Positions 1-6,809 of a stretch of 10,323 nucleotides of DNA are shown piece by piece. The stretch lies in contig CAZVTU010000019.1 of the NCBI GenBank assembly GCA_964630295.1, positions 1-10,323 on the forward strand. The letters are read 5' to 3'. Position 1 is the stretch's first letter, and each line of letters begins with the position of its first letter. This DNA is from CAZVTU01 sp964630295. Lineage in GTDB: Bacteria; Patescibacteriota; Minisyncoccia; Minisyncoccales; RBG-13-42-11. The notes under the pieces are model-generated. The model was not told where the DNA came from. It did not search any database and worked only from the letters and a program-made list of their open reading frames with translations. The translations under genes and the position numbers were made by a program.

Positions 1-3000
1 GAACACCAGTAGCTGGAGCTTCTCCAACTAGCTCTTGATATTGAGTTTGAAGTTGAGAAATTAGTGTTTGAATTCTATTTATTTCGGCTAAAATTTCTTC
101 TACTGTCATTTGGGAAATCGGTTTTGGTAACTGATAACTTATTTCAATTTCTTCTTCCCTTTCAATTTCTTCTTCAAGGGAAAGGGTAGTAAAGGTTTGA
201 TCAGTATATGTTCCAATATTTCCCGAAGTATCCATTGATTTTATTTGATAATGATAAGTGGTAGAAGGAGAAAGGTTAGTTAAAGTTAAAGAATGGGAAG
301 TAGTATAAACTGTAGTTTTTTCTTCCAACCCATAATCGGTGCTGGTCCCGTACAAAATCCAAGAAATCGAAGATTCATTTGTCTGCCAAGAAATAGTTGC
401 GGTGGTTTGACCAATTACTACCTCTACTTGACTAATAGCTGGAGGAGTTGTGTCAGTAGGTTGAGGAGCTCCTCCTCCCACTACAACCCCTTCCAAGGAA
501 GATACCGGAGTAGCTGAAACTGCTTCGGTTGCCGCTGATTCTTGGTTAGCTTCATTGGCAGCTGAAACTTTGTAATAGTAAGTTGTGCCATTAGTTAATC
601 CAGTATCAGTGTAAGAAGTGGCGGTGGTAGTTGCTAAAAAGAGGTACTGAGAACCAGACTTTCGATAGACATAATACAAAGTAGCACCGGTAGAGCTGTT
701 CCAACTCAAACTAATTTGTTGGCCACCAGCTGAAGCAGTTAAACCAGTTGGAACTGGGGGAGCTCCTTCGGTTGATTTTGTCGGAGCAAAAGTGGAGAAG
801 TGTTGAGTGGTTCCTTTCAAAGTAATTGATTGTAAGCTTGACCAATCGGCATCACTAGGAGTTAAAGTAACGGCTGTCGGAATTTCTACCCAATTACCGA
901 CGGTACTATCATAATAACCAATTTTAATATTTTGGGCATCAGTTAAACTACTCACTCCTTCGGAAACAAGTTCTGCTTTAGTCAAATTTATTTCAATATT
1001 GGCGCTCTGATTTAAGTTAGTAATTGACCTTCCTTGATTGTCTCCGCTTGAATAATAGGCAGTTATTTCTTTGGCCTTGGAGGAAAAAATTCTTGCTCCC
1101 TGAGTTTGAGGTACCTTCATGGTATCTTGAACTCTAATTGCTACATCAGTTGATTCAGAACCTAAAGCTCCACTCGGTACTTCCACTTTAGTATCCGATG
1201 TTTGAATTATTCCACCTTCAGTTGGTCTAATTGATTGTTCTTTTCTTTGAGGATCAAAATCAACCGGAGTTAAATTGATAGTAATACCGCTAGCTGGAGC
1301 AGTAACTCTGAGGGGAGTGGCTAATTGATATCCTTCAGCCACTGCCTCAATTTTCCATTCGCCAGCTGAAACATTTAAAGTAAATGAGCCATCAGCTTCC
1401 GAAACTGCTCCCGCCCAACCACCAGAACCATTATCAGCCCAGACCATGGCATTAGCAATGGGAGTAGAATTGTATTGAACGGTTCCAGAAATTGAATTAG
1501 TATTTGAGGTTAAATTTAAAGTTAAGCCAGAGATATCGGCAGTAACGCTCGTACTAGTAACTGAACCCGAATATCCCGTTTTGTTTACTCCAATATCATA
1601 ATCTCCGGCTCTTAATCTTAAAGTAAAAGTGCCATCAGAATTAACTTTAGTTCCTCCGCCCCCATTGGGCCCACCAGCCCAAACAAAGGCATCGCTGGAA
1701 GTACCACTATCCACTGTAACAGTACCTGAAACCGTATAAAAACTAACTGAACTTAAATCAATATTAAGAGTAGTTGAAGCGGTTATAGTAGTGTTAGTGG
1801 CCGGAATCGGACCGAAAGCCGGGATTCCTCCTTCTATCTTGTATTGTGTTCCTCCTACTTCGTAAGGAACTTCAATTTTATAAACATCATAATTGGTTGA
1901 AGTTGAAACTCGAATATCAGTAAATCCGTGACCCAAAGCAGAGTGGGCACCAATAAAAACATCTTCAAAAGTATTACCTGGAGATAGATGAATTTCTAAG
2001 ATAGCAGTAGAAACAGAAATATTTTTGGTAGTAGAAGAATTAAGAGTTCCACTTGAAAGAAGAGATCGATAAATTTCACCTTGACTGGGAATAGCGGCAT
2101 GAATGTAAAGATTGGAAAGTCCTTTCCTTAATCCCATACTATATTGACCAGAAGTATTGGTTCTAGCTCCGGCTACTCCCATACCAAACTCACCCTGGGT
2201 TAACCAAACATCAACATTACTTAAAGGAGAGCCGTTTTTGGTTACTGTCCCAGAAACATTGATAAAGTTATTGCTTGCCAAAGTAAAATTAACAGTTGGA
2301 TTGCTTGATTGAGTAACCGCAATTCCGCTTTGTTCAGACAACTCACCGTACTCTCTGGCAAATCCGCCAACATGATAATTTGAACAAGGAGGCACATACA
2401 TTTTGTAGTAACCTTGGGAATCGGTAAAGGCATGGCCTCCGCCCGGTCCCCCTTCGCACCAAGAGAAAATATCAACATTAGAAACACCGTTACCTGCTCC
2501 ATCTCTAACATAACCTTCAATATAAGTAGTCGGCGGTTCAAGCTTGATTGTAATATCAAATCCAGTATTATCAGTATCAAAATCACTGCTAGAATCAACT
2601 AAAATTTCCTTTTGGACTGGGAAAGGCATCATTGGGCCTGTCACTTCAATTTTATAAGCGCCTTCTGTTACATATAAATCAAAATAACCTTGAGAGTTTG
2701 CTTGGCTAGCTGATGATTTTCCTCCTTCTTTTGGTTGGAAAGCAATTACCCAAAGTTCTTGGTATTTTTGAGAATCCAGAGGATTACCATCGGCTCCGAC
2801 GATCTTTCCTCTAATTCTCCGGTCAGCTTCGCTAAAAGTGAAGTCAACAGTGGTGGTCGGAGAAACATCGGAAACTGTAATAATTTGAGCTGAAGGATCT
2901 AAAAGTTGAGTGGTTCCGCTAAAAGGCGGTAAATGAGCTTCTATTCGATAAGTTCCTGACCCTGACAAAGCTAAAGCAAAAGAAGTGGTACAATTAGAAT

Positions 3001-4918
3001 TAGTCTGGAAAAATGATGGTTGGGGCCCGCCAGGACCCATTTCTCCCTCTACTCCTTCTGGCAGAGCCATTACCGCCACTAATTTATTTTGACCTTGGGA
3101 AGTGCAAGAACTTCCTAAAGTAATTATTCCGGAAACTTGATAAGTGCTGGTTCCTTGAAGAGTTAAAACTTGAGGACTGCTAGTTGAGTTATTTGATTGA
3201 ATTTCTGTTCCCGGGGCTGATAAATAATTTCCCGAAGCATCAAAAGCCCAAGTAAATCCTTTCGAGGAAATATTTGAAATAGTATAAATATTGGTTGAGG
3301 TATTAAAACTTGTTCCTTGAGAATCACCATCATAATAAACATTTTCGCTGGTTGGCCCGCCAACAAAAATTCTCAGATTAGTGGAAGTAGAAAGAGTAGT
3401 AGTGCTGCCATCTGGCAACAAGCTATCAATTCTAAAATAAACATTAGTTAAAACATCAAAGAAAGAAGCCCCGGTAATATCTGAGATTAATCCATCATTA
3501 CTTACTACCTGAACCGGACCGGAATTTGCTCCGGTTGGCACAACGGCAGTAATTGAGGTATCTGACCAGTTGGTAGTCGAAGCTTCAACTGGTGGTAGGG
3601 GTCCGGTCTGAGGATTAAAACCGCCGGAAAAAAAGACACTACCGGTAGCTAAACCAAAATTTGAACCAGAAATGGTCACGGTTTTACCAGTAGTGGTAGC
3701 CCGTGGCGAAATTGAAGAAATTTTGGGGACAGAACCTGCTTCCACTAATAAGGTTGAGGTTGAATAACTAAGGGGGAATTGCTCAGGTTCAATATCCTGA
3801 ATCCCAGAAACTGAAAAACTAATTTGACTACCGACTGTTAAAGTTAAATCTCTGATTACTACTTGATTACCAAAGAAATCCAAAAAAGGATATCCTGGCT
3901 GGCCACAATTAGAAAGGGTGGAGCCAGCTACCATATAGTTAGAGCAGGTCATTGCCTGATCCCCTCTTAAATTTTTGCTCGTCTTAAAAATTATTCTATC
4001 AGCAAAAGCTTTAATTGAAGTAACCTGTGGCAGAACGGGTAAATTATATTGGACGAGAGAACTGGAAGCATTACCCACAACATCTCTAACACTTAACCAG
4101 AGAGAAGAATAATAAGTGTTTCCTAAATTAAGATTGAAATTACCGTTTTGACTGAGTGAAGTAGTAGCTATTAAGTTAATACCGCTGGAAGTAGAATAGA
4201 CATCGAGAGTACCCATTTCACCTACTCCACCAGCTTGGTCAGTATCAAATAAAAGATAATTGCCATTTTGGTAAATAGCACTGATTTTAGTAGTATCAGG
4301 TGCTTGAGAATGAGTGTCAGCTGGAAAAGATTGAGTAGTAGTAGGATTAACACTAGCTGGAGTACTTGAAGCTATTATATCGTCGGGTTGGAGATCTACA
4401 TCAAAAGCTTGACGAGTAGCGCTAGCGTTTTCTGGCCAACCATTATCAGTCCAAGAAGTCGAAGAAGCGGTTTTCACAACAAGAAAAAACAAACCAACGG
4501 CTGGGGTGGTCGTAGCTGAGGATACATCGATGGTAGTGGTAGTATTAATTCCGTTAACAGTGGAGGTAGCTAAAATAATATCTGGCGGTGTACTGTAAAC
4601 TCCGTTACTATCTCCGTCTTTTACTACCCCAACCCAATCAAAACTGGTAGTGGATAATTCAGTAGGAGTGGCGTTAGTGGTACTAGAAATAGTAATGGTA
4701 ATACTATCTAAATTTTCTGGCGGATTCAATGTTGATGATAACTCTATTCTTAAGACTGCAACATCAGAATCAGCTCCAATTTTCCCTCCAGCCTCAGGAA
4801 TCCCAGGAATTAAGACAGTGGAAGTGCCAGAAACCGCTGCCTGACAATTAGAAAAGTTAAAAAATAGAAATCCGAAAACAATAATTAAAACCGAAAGAAG
4901 AGAAATTTTCTTTAACAT
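1..4918 (-). CDS. Giant secreted multidomain adhesin-like surface protein (TIG, carboxypeptidase-regulatory-like and Fn3 domains), 3' end cut by window
   Basis: The frame is open from the ATG at 4918 to base 1 (1,639 codons, no stop), so the C-terminus is missing. The start is followed at once by a signal peptide: MLKK, a hydrophobic run to about residue 20, and probable cleavage near CQA-A. Residues 28-396 are Ser/Thr-rich beta sequence of unknown family, including a DGDSNG loop that could bind calcium. A TIG domain follows (about 397-478). Then come several carboxypeptidase-regulatory-like domains (about 592-1200), a ZU5-like segment with a GGII...VPSGAL motif (about 1230-1290), an HFSTFAP motif near 1373, two Fn3 domains (about 1389-1472 and 1488-1578), a Glu-rich hinge and a coiled coil. 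The same hinge/coil order precedes the peptidoglycan-binding module in the upstream protease, so a C-terminal anchor beyond the window is predicted. All domains are structural and none looks enzymatic. Adhesin or surface stalk is an inference; the exported repeat architecture is secure. Confidence 0.9.
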   Translation of the reverse strand, partial: MLKKISLLSVLIIVFGFLFFNFSNCQAAVSGTSTVLIPGIPEAGGKIGADSDVAVLRIELSSTLNPPENLDSITITISSTTNATPTELSTTSFDWVGVVKDGDSNGVYSTPPDIILATSTVNGINTTTTIDVSSATTTPAVGLFFLVVKTASSTSWTDNGWPENASATRQAFDVDLQPDDIIASSTPASVNPTTTQSFPADTHSQAPDTTKISAIYQNGNYLLFDTDQAGGVGEMGTLDVYSTSSGINLIATTSLSQNGNFNLNLGNTYYSSLWLSVRDVVGNASSSLVQYNLPVLPQVTSIKAFADRIIFKTSKNLRGDQAMTCSNYMVAGSTLSNCGQPGYPFLDFFGNQVVIRDLTLTVGSQISFSVSGIQDIEPEQFPLSYSTSTLLVEAGSVPKISSISPRATTTGKTVTISGSNFGLATGSVFFSGGFNPQTGPLPPVEASTTNWSDTSITAVVPTGANSGPVQVVSNDGLISDITGASFFDVLTNVYFRIDSLLPDGSTTTLSTSTNLRIFVGGPTSENVYYDGDSQGTSFNTSTNIYTISNISSKGFTWAFDASGNYLSAPGTEIQSNNSTSSPQVLTLQGTSTYQVSGIITLGSSCTSQGQNKLVAVMALPEGVEGEMGPGGPQPSFFQTNSNCTTSFALALSGSGTYRIEAHLPPFSGTTQLLDPSAQIITVSDVSPTTTVDFTFSEADRRIRGKIVGADGNPLDSQKYQELWVIAFQPKEGGKSSASQANSQGYFDLYVTEGAYKIEVTGPMMPFPVQKEILVDSSSDFDTDNTGFDITIKLEPPTTYIEGYVRDGAGNGVSNVDIFSWCEGGPGGGHAFTDSQGYYKMYVPPCSNYHVGGFAREYGELSEQSGIAVTQSSNPTVNFTLASNNFINVSGTVTKNGSPLSNVDVWLTQGEFGMGVAGARTNTSGQYSMGLRKGLSNLYIHAAIPSQGEIYRSLLSSGTLNSSTTKNISVSTAILEIHLSPGNTFEDVFIGAHSALGHGFTDIRVSTSTNYDVYKIEVPYEVGGTQYKIEGGIPAFGPIPATNTTITASTTLNIDLSSVSFYTVSGTVTVDSGTSSDAFVWAGGPNGGGGTKVNSDGTFTLRLRAGDYDIGVNKTGYSGSVTSTSVTADISGLTLNLTSNTNSISGTVQYNSTPIANAMVWADNGSGGWAGAVSEADGSFTLNVSAGEWKIEAVAEGYQLATPLRVTAPASGITINLTPVDFDPQRKEQSIRPTEGGIIQTSDTKVEVPSGALGSESTDVAIRVQDTMKVPQTQGARIFSSKAKEITAYYSSGDNQGRSITNLNQSANIEINLTKAELVSEGVSSLTDAQNIKIGYYDSTVGNWVEIPTAVTLTPSDADWSSLQSITLKGTTQHFSTFAPTKSTEGAPPVPTGLTASAGGQQISLSWNSSTGATLYYVYRKSGSQYLFLATTTATSYTDTGLTNGTTYYYKVSAANEANQESAATEAVSATPVSSLEGVVVGGGAPQPTDTTPPAISQVEVVIGQTTATISWQTNESSISWILYGTSTDYGLEEKTTVYTTSHSLTLTNLSPSTTYHYQIKSMDTSGNIGTYTDQTFTTLSLEEEIEREEEIEISYQLPKPISQMTVEEILAEINRIQTLISQLQTQYQELVGEAPATGV
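142..175 (-). repeat. Perfect 16-base tandem duplication coding an acidic hinge
   Basis: The same 16 bases occur at 142-157 and 160-175, a period of 18 bases. On the coding strand this is a six-codon duplication giving EEEIER followed by EEEIEI. It forms the acidic hinge between the second Fn3 domain and the coiled coil of the giant surface protein. Such short in-frame duplications can change length by replication slippage. Confidence 0.75.
186..757 (-). other. Two fibronectin type III domains in the giant surface protein
   Basis: The first domain starts at PPVPTGLTAS and has the core pattern ISLSWNSS, then YYVYRK, then GLTNGTTYYYKVSAAN, which is the classic Fn3 strand order. The second starts at DTTPPAIS and has ATISWQTNE, then ILYGTS, then NLSPSTTYHYQIKSMD. 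They are joined by a short Gly/Pro linker with a GVVVGGGAP run. In bacterial exported proteins such pairs usually act as spacers or sugar- and protein-contact modules. Here they sit between the ZU5-like region and the wall-proximal stalk. Confidence 0.85.
1320..2824 (-). repeat. Array of carboxypeptidase-regulatory-like beta domains
   Basis: At least five units share the pattern of an opening GxV strand, a middle xVxVW or equivalent strand, then D(S/G)xGxF/Y and a closing strand. Approximate spans are 2824-2640 (IRGKIVGADGNPL...SQGYFDLYV), 2527-2340 (IEGYVRDGAGNGV...SQGYYKMYV), 2272-2060 (VSGTVTKNGSPL...TSGQYSMGL), 1745-1560 (VSGTVTVDSG...SDGTFTLRL) and 1500-1320 (ISGTVQYNSTPI...ADGSFTLNV). 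A diverged unit may begin near 3145 with YQVSGIITLG. The family is a transthyretin-like beta sandwich found in many exported proteins and has no catalytic role of its own. Boundaries are approximate because they were read by eye. Confidence 0.78.
3485..3730 (-). other. TIG/IPT immunoglobulin-like domain
   Basis: The segment opens with VPKISSISP, continues with TGKTVTISGSNFG and a SVFFSGG strand, and closes with WSDTSITAVVPTGANSGPVQ followed by VVSNDG. This is the characteristic TIG/IPT signature: P at the first strand end, a GxxFG turn, and a VP.G...GP.xV ending. It is a structural domain in the giant surface protein. Confidence 0.82.
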
Positions 4919-4922
4919 GAAA

Positions 4923-4978
4923 ATTTTAAGAGATATTTACTATTATTAAATTTTCCTTTTTTAAAACTTTTCTGTCAA
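4923..4978 (-). promoter_or_regulatory. Putative promoter for the giant surface protein
   Basis: The 76-base gap between the protease stop and this gene contains a perfect TTGACA on the minus strand (4978-4973). At 17-base spacing the -10 would be GAAAAT (4955-4950), only a 4 of 6 match. A better -10, TAAAAT at 4928-4923, lies four bases before the ATG. It would give an essentially leaderless mRNA but lacks a clear -35 at the right distance. No Shine-Dalgarno-like GGAGG precedes the start. A promoter here is plausible; which box is used is unresolved. Confidence 0.45.
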
Positions 4979-4994
4979 GTGGAAAACCTTAATT

Positions 4995-6683
4995 TCAAAA
5001 ATTTAGTAAAGAATTTATTTTTTGCCGAGTCATTAGACCAACAAATCCCGTCCCTTTCTCTAAACCAAGGGGGGTTAAGATTTCTTCTTTATATTTTTCC
5101 TGAAAACGAATCACCGCATTTTTAGTTAAAGATAGAAAATTCCCAGTCACTAGACCTTCGGGATAAATCTCTGGCCCTTGCGACTTTAAAAATTCTTGAA
5201 GACATTTTACTTCTTGATTGTTTCTTAATCCATAATAAAGATTGTTTTTAAATTCTCCGCAATAAATTTCTTGGCCTAAAATTGCTGCAATTTGAGCTTG
5301 GAGTTGAGCAATCTCTGTTTTAAGCCGAGCAATAGTAGCTTGAAGTTCAGCAATTAAAGCCTCTTCTTCTTCGGAAGATTTTTCTGTAACCGCTGACCAA
5401 GAAAATTGATAGGAAGGCTCATTTTCGGAAAAATTAGAAACTTTATTTTGGGTAGAAGGAATAAGAGTTAAAGAAATAATCTTCTCGTCTTTTAGATAAA
5501 CTGTTCCTTTTTGGGATTGATTAAGCTCTAAAAAACCAACGGATTTTCCTTCAGTTGTCTCAAGAACATAAGGAACTCTAAATCTACCTCCGCTTCCTGC
5601 TGAAAATTCTAACTTTAAAGATTCTCTTCCTCCAATAATTTTCTGCCAATTACCTGCCCAATCTTTAGTTAAATACCCTACATTTAAAGTGCTCTCCCCA
5701 GTGGTAGGTAAAAAATAAATAAATGGAGTTACTCTAAGGTTTTTTAAATTTTCATTTAAATAACAATATTTGGAACCAACTTGACAGTCATTAATAAAAA
5801 CAGTAATTAGCCAGTTAGTAAATATTTGAGAAAAATCTTCTAAAAAACCGTTTTTCTCTAAAGCATAATTTAAAGAATGAATACCTGTTCTGTTTGATTT
5901 TAAAGAATCAATTAAAACTTCTTTTCCGTAATGATCAACTAAATAATGGATGAAAAGATTAGCTACTCCATAATCTGATTCTTTTCCTTGCCATTCGGTT
6001 AGGGAGTCTTGGGGTTTTTCTAGAAAGGCCTTTACTCTTCGTTGAAGGTAACTGTTCTGATAAATCTCGTCATACCCTACTAAAGTTGGGCTGTATTCTG
6101 CCCGAGCTTCATTTAACCAAACTTCTTCGGAAACTCCGTATTTTTTTTCTTTTTGATTAAAGGTTATTAAATGAGTAAACTCGTGAGCTAAAAAACTTTT
6201 ATTAAGGGGGCTGGTAATTTGTTTAGAATTTAGATAGATTATCTCTCTTTGATTTGATTTCGCAACTTGTGCCCGAGGATATTCATCACCAGGATTAAAA
6301 TATCCTGAAGCAACATCAATCATTGGATGAATTAAAATAGTAATTCTAGGATCTTTGTCAATTCCCGGTTTCCATTCTGAGCCATAATTTAAAGTTAAAA
6401 TTGGGTAAATTGTATTTTCAAATTCTTGGGATAATTCAGAAATTGCTTTATTAACTTCTTTTTGTTCTTCGATTGGTAAACCTTCCCACCACTTTTCATC
6501 GAAATAAAAATAGAGTTGATCAGTAATTCTTTCTAAAATAGCAGTAATTTTTTCTCTACCCTCTAAATCATAAGTGGAATCAACATAGAAATCTACTTTT
6601 TCTAACAACTCGGCTGCTAAAGTAAATGAAGGGGAAATCAGGAATATCGTTATAATCAAAAATATTTTCCAGAATTTTTTCAT
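4995..6683 (-). CDS. Secreted, wall-anchored zinc metalloprotease (M30/hyicolysin-like gluzincin)
   Basis: This complete 562-residue protein is predicted to be an exported zinc endopeptidase. It has a signal peptide (residues 1-23, MKK then a hydrophobic stretch ending TLAA). The catalytic region covers about 25-300: HEFTH at 167-171 supplies two zinc-binding His and the catalytic Glu, and WLNEARAEY (189-197) supplies the likely third ligand, E192. The preceding SNQREIIYLN segment and a SGYF motif at 126-129 resemble M30 proteases as I remember them. A beta-rich region (about 315-430) follows. Then come a Glu cluster and coiled coil (about 435-468) and a peptidoglycan-binding module (about 470-562) with a Cys pair at 475 and 494. 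It ends with TGA. Substrate is unknown; host proteins or neighbouring surface proteins are possible. Protease is well supported, the exact family less so. Confidence 0.88.
   Translation of the reverse strand: MKKFWKIFLIITIFLISPSFTLAAELLEKVDFYVDSTYDLEGREKITAILERITDQLYFYFDEKWWEGLPIEEQKEVNKAISELSQEFENTIYPILTLNYGSEWKPGIDKDPRITILIHPMIDVASGYFNPGDEYPRAQVAKSNQREIIYLNSKQITSPLNKSFLAHEFTHLITFNQKEKKYGVSEEVWLNEARAEYSPTLVGYDEIYQNSYLQRRVKAFLEKPQDSLTEWQGKESDYGVANLFIHYLVDHYGKEVLIDSLKSNRTGIHSLNYALEKNGFLEDFSQIFTNWLITVFINDCQVGSKYCYLNENLKNLRVTPFIYFLPTTGESTLNVGYLTKDWAGNWQKIIGGRESLKLEFSAGSGGRFRVPYVLETTEGKSVGFLELNQSQKGTVYLKDEKIISLTLIPSTQNKVSNFSENEPSYQFSWSAVTEKSSEEEEALIAELQATIARLKTEIAQLQAQIAAILGQEIYCGEFKNNLYYGLRNNQEVKCLQEFLKSQGPEIYPEGLVTGNFLSLTKNAVIRFQEKYKEEILTPLGLEKGTGFVGLMTRQKINSLLNF
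4998..5276 (-). other. C-terminal peptidoglycan-binding-1-like anchor of the metalloprotease
   Basis: The last ~93 residues read YCGEF, NNLYYGL, EVKCLQEFLKSQGPEIYP, GNFLSLTKNAVIRFQEKY and GLEKGTGFVGLMTRQKINSL, the strand/helix order of the PG_binding_1 fold. Two cysteines (C475, C494) could form a disulfide. A heptad-like Leu/Ile/Ala coiled coil lies directly before it. The family binds peptidoglycan in better-known bacteria; binding here is inferred. The tail matches the module fragment at the window's right edge in 16 of 21 positions. Confidence 0.85.
6093..6185 (-). other. Zinc-binding active site of the metalloprotease
   Basis: H167-E168-F169-T170-H171 forms the HExxH core. W189 to Y197 contains the NEARAEY segment, where E192 lies 25 residues after the first His, a spacing allowed for gluzincins. 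E196 is an alternative ligand but fits the usual W-x-N-E-x-x-A-E pattern less well. No key residue appears to be missing, so the enzyme is probably active. Confidence 0.8.
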
Positions 6684-6694
6684 ACAATTAAATT

Positions 6695-6722
6695 ATTTTA
6701 ACATAGAAATATTTTATCACAA
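6695..6722 (-). promoter_or_regulatory. Promoter of the metalloprotease gene with extended -10, probably near-leaderless
   Basis: On the minus strand TAAAAT (6700-6695, 5 of 6 match to TATAAT) is preceded by TGT, giving an extended -10 TGnTAAAAT. TTGTGA (6722-6717, 4 of 6 match to TTGACA) lies 16 bases upstream. Transcription would begin about 6688, only some five bases before the ATG at 6683, and no Shine-Dalgarno sequence is present. This supports the chosen start and suggests a leaderless or near-leaderless mRNA. Confidence 0.6.
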
Positions 6723-6733
6723 AGTTCTATTAA

Positions 6734-6767
6734 CTGAAAGCCGCTCCGGCAAGGAGCGGCTTTTCAG
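6734..6767 (-). terminator. Intrinsic terminator hairpin after the S-layer-like gene
   Basis: A near-perfect inverted repeat lies 42 bases after the TAG stop of the upstream gene. On the minus strand the arms are CTGAAAAGCCGCTCC and GGAGCGGCTTTCAG with a five-base TTGCC loop and one unpaired A. The GC core is eight pairs, flanked by an A-run on one side and a short T-run on the other. The T-run is short (TTT on the minus strand, TTTT on the plus), so it could be bidirectional or act partly as a 3' stabiliser. It separates the abundant-looking coat gene from the protease promoter. Confidence 0.72.
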
Positions 6768-6809
6768 TGCCCACAAGGAAAGGCGGAAGAAAAATTAAAC
6801 TACTTCAAA

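Noticed and set aside
293..517. Short plus-strand frame, and similar ones at 3163-3366 (minus) and 4650-4844 (plus)
   Set aside because: All are shadows within the giant gene's coding frame, without ribosome sites or recognisable domains.
2242..2598. 118-codon open frame on the minus strand, with a plus-strand frame at 2414-2602
   Set aside because: Both overlap the continuous reading frame of the giant protein, which has clear domains here. The sequences are low-complexity Leu/Ile-rich or show no recognisable pattern.
4919..4994. Terminator between the protease and the giant gene
   Set aside because: Only short, AT-rich inverted repeats such as TTTTC/GAAAA are present and none forms a convincing GC stem, so read-through into the giant gene remains possible.
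6734..6767. Hairpin considered as an attachment site, a small RNA or a CRISPR-like repeat
   Set aside because: There is a single copy, placed just after a stop codon, with a GC-rich stem flanked by A and T runs. A terminator explains it best.
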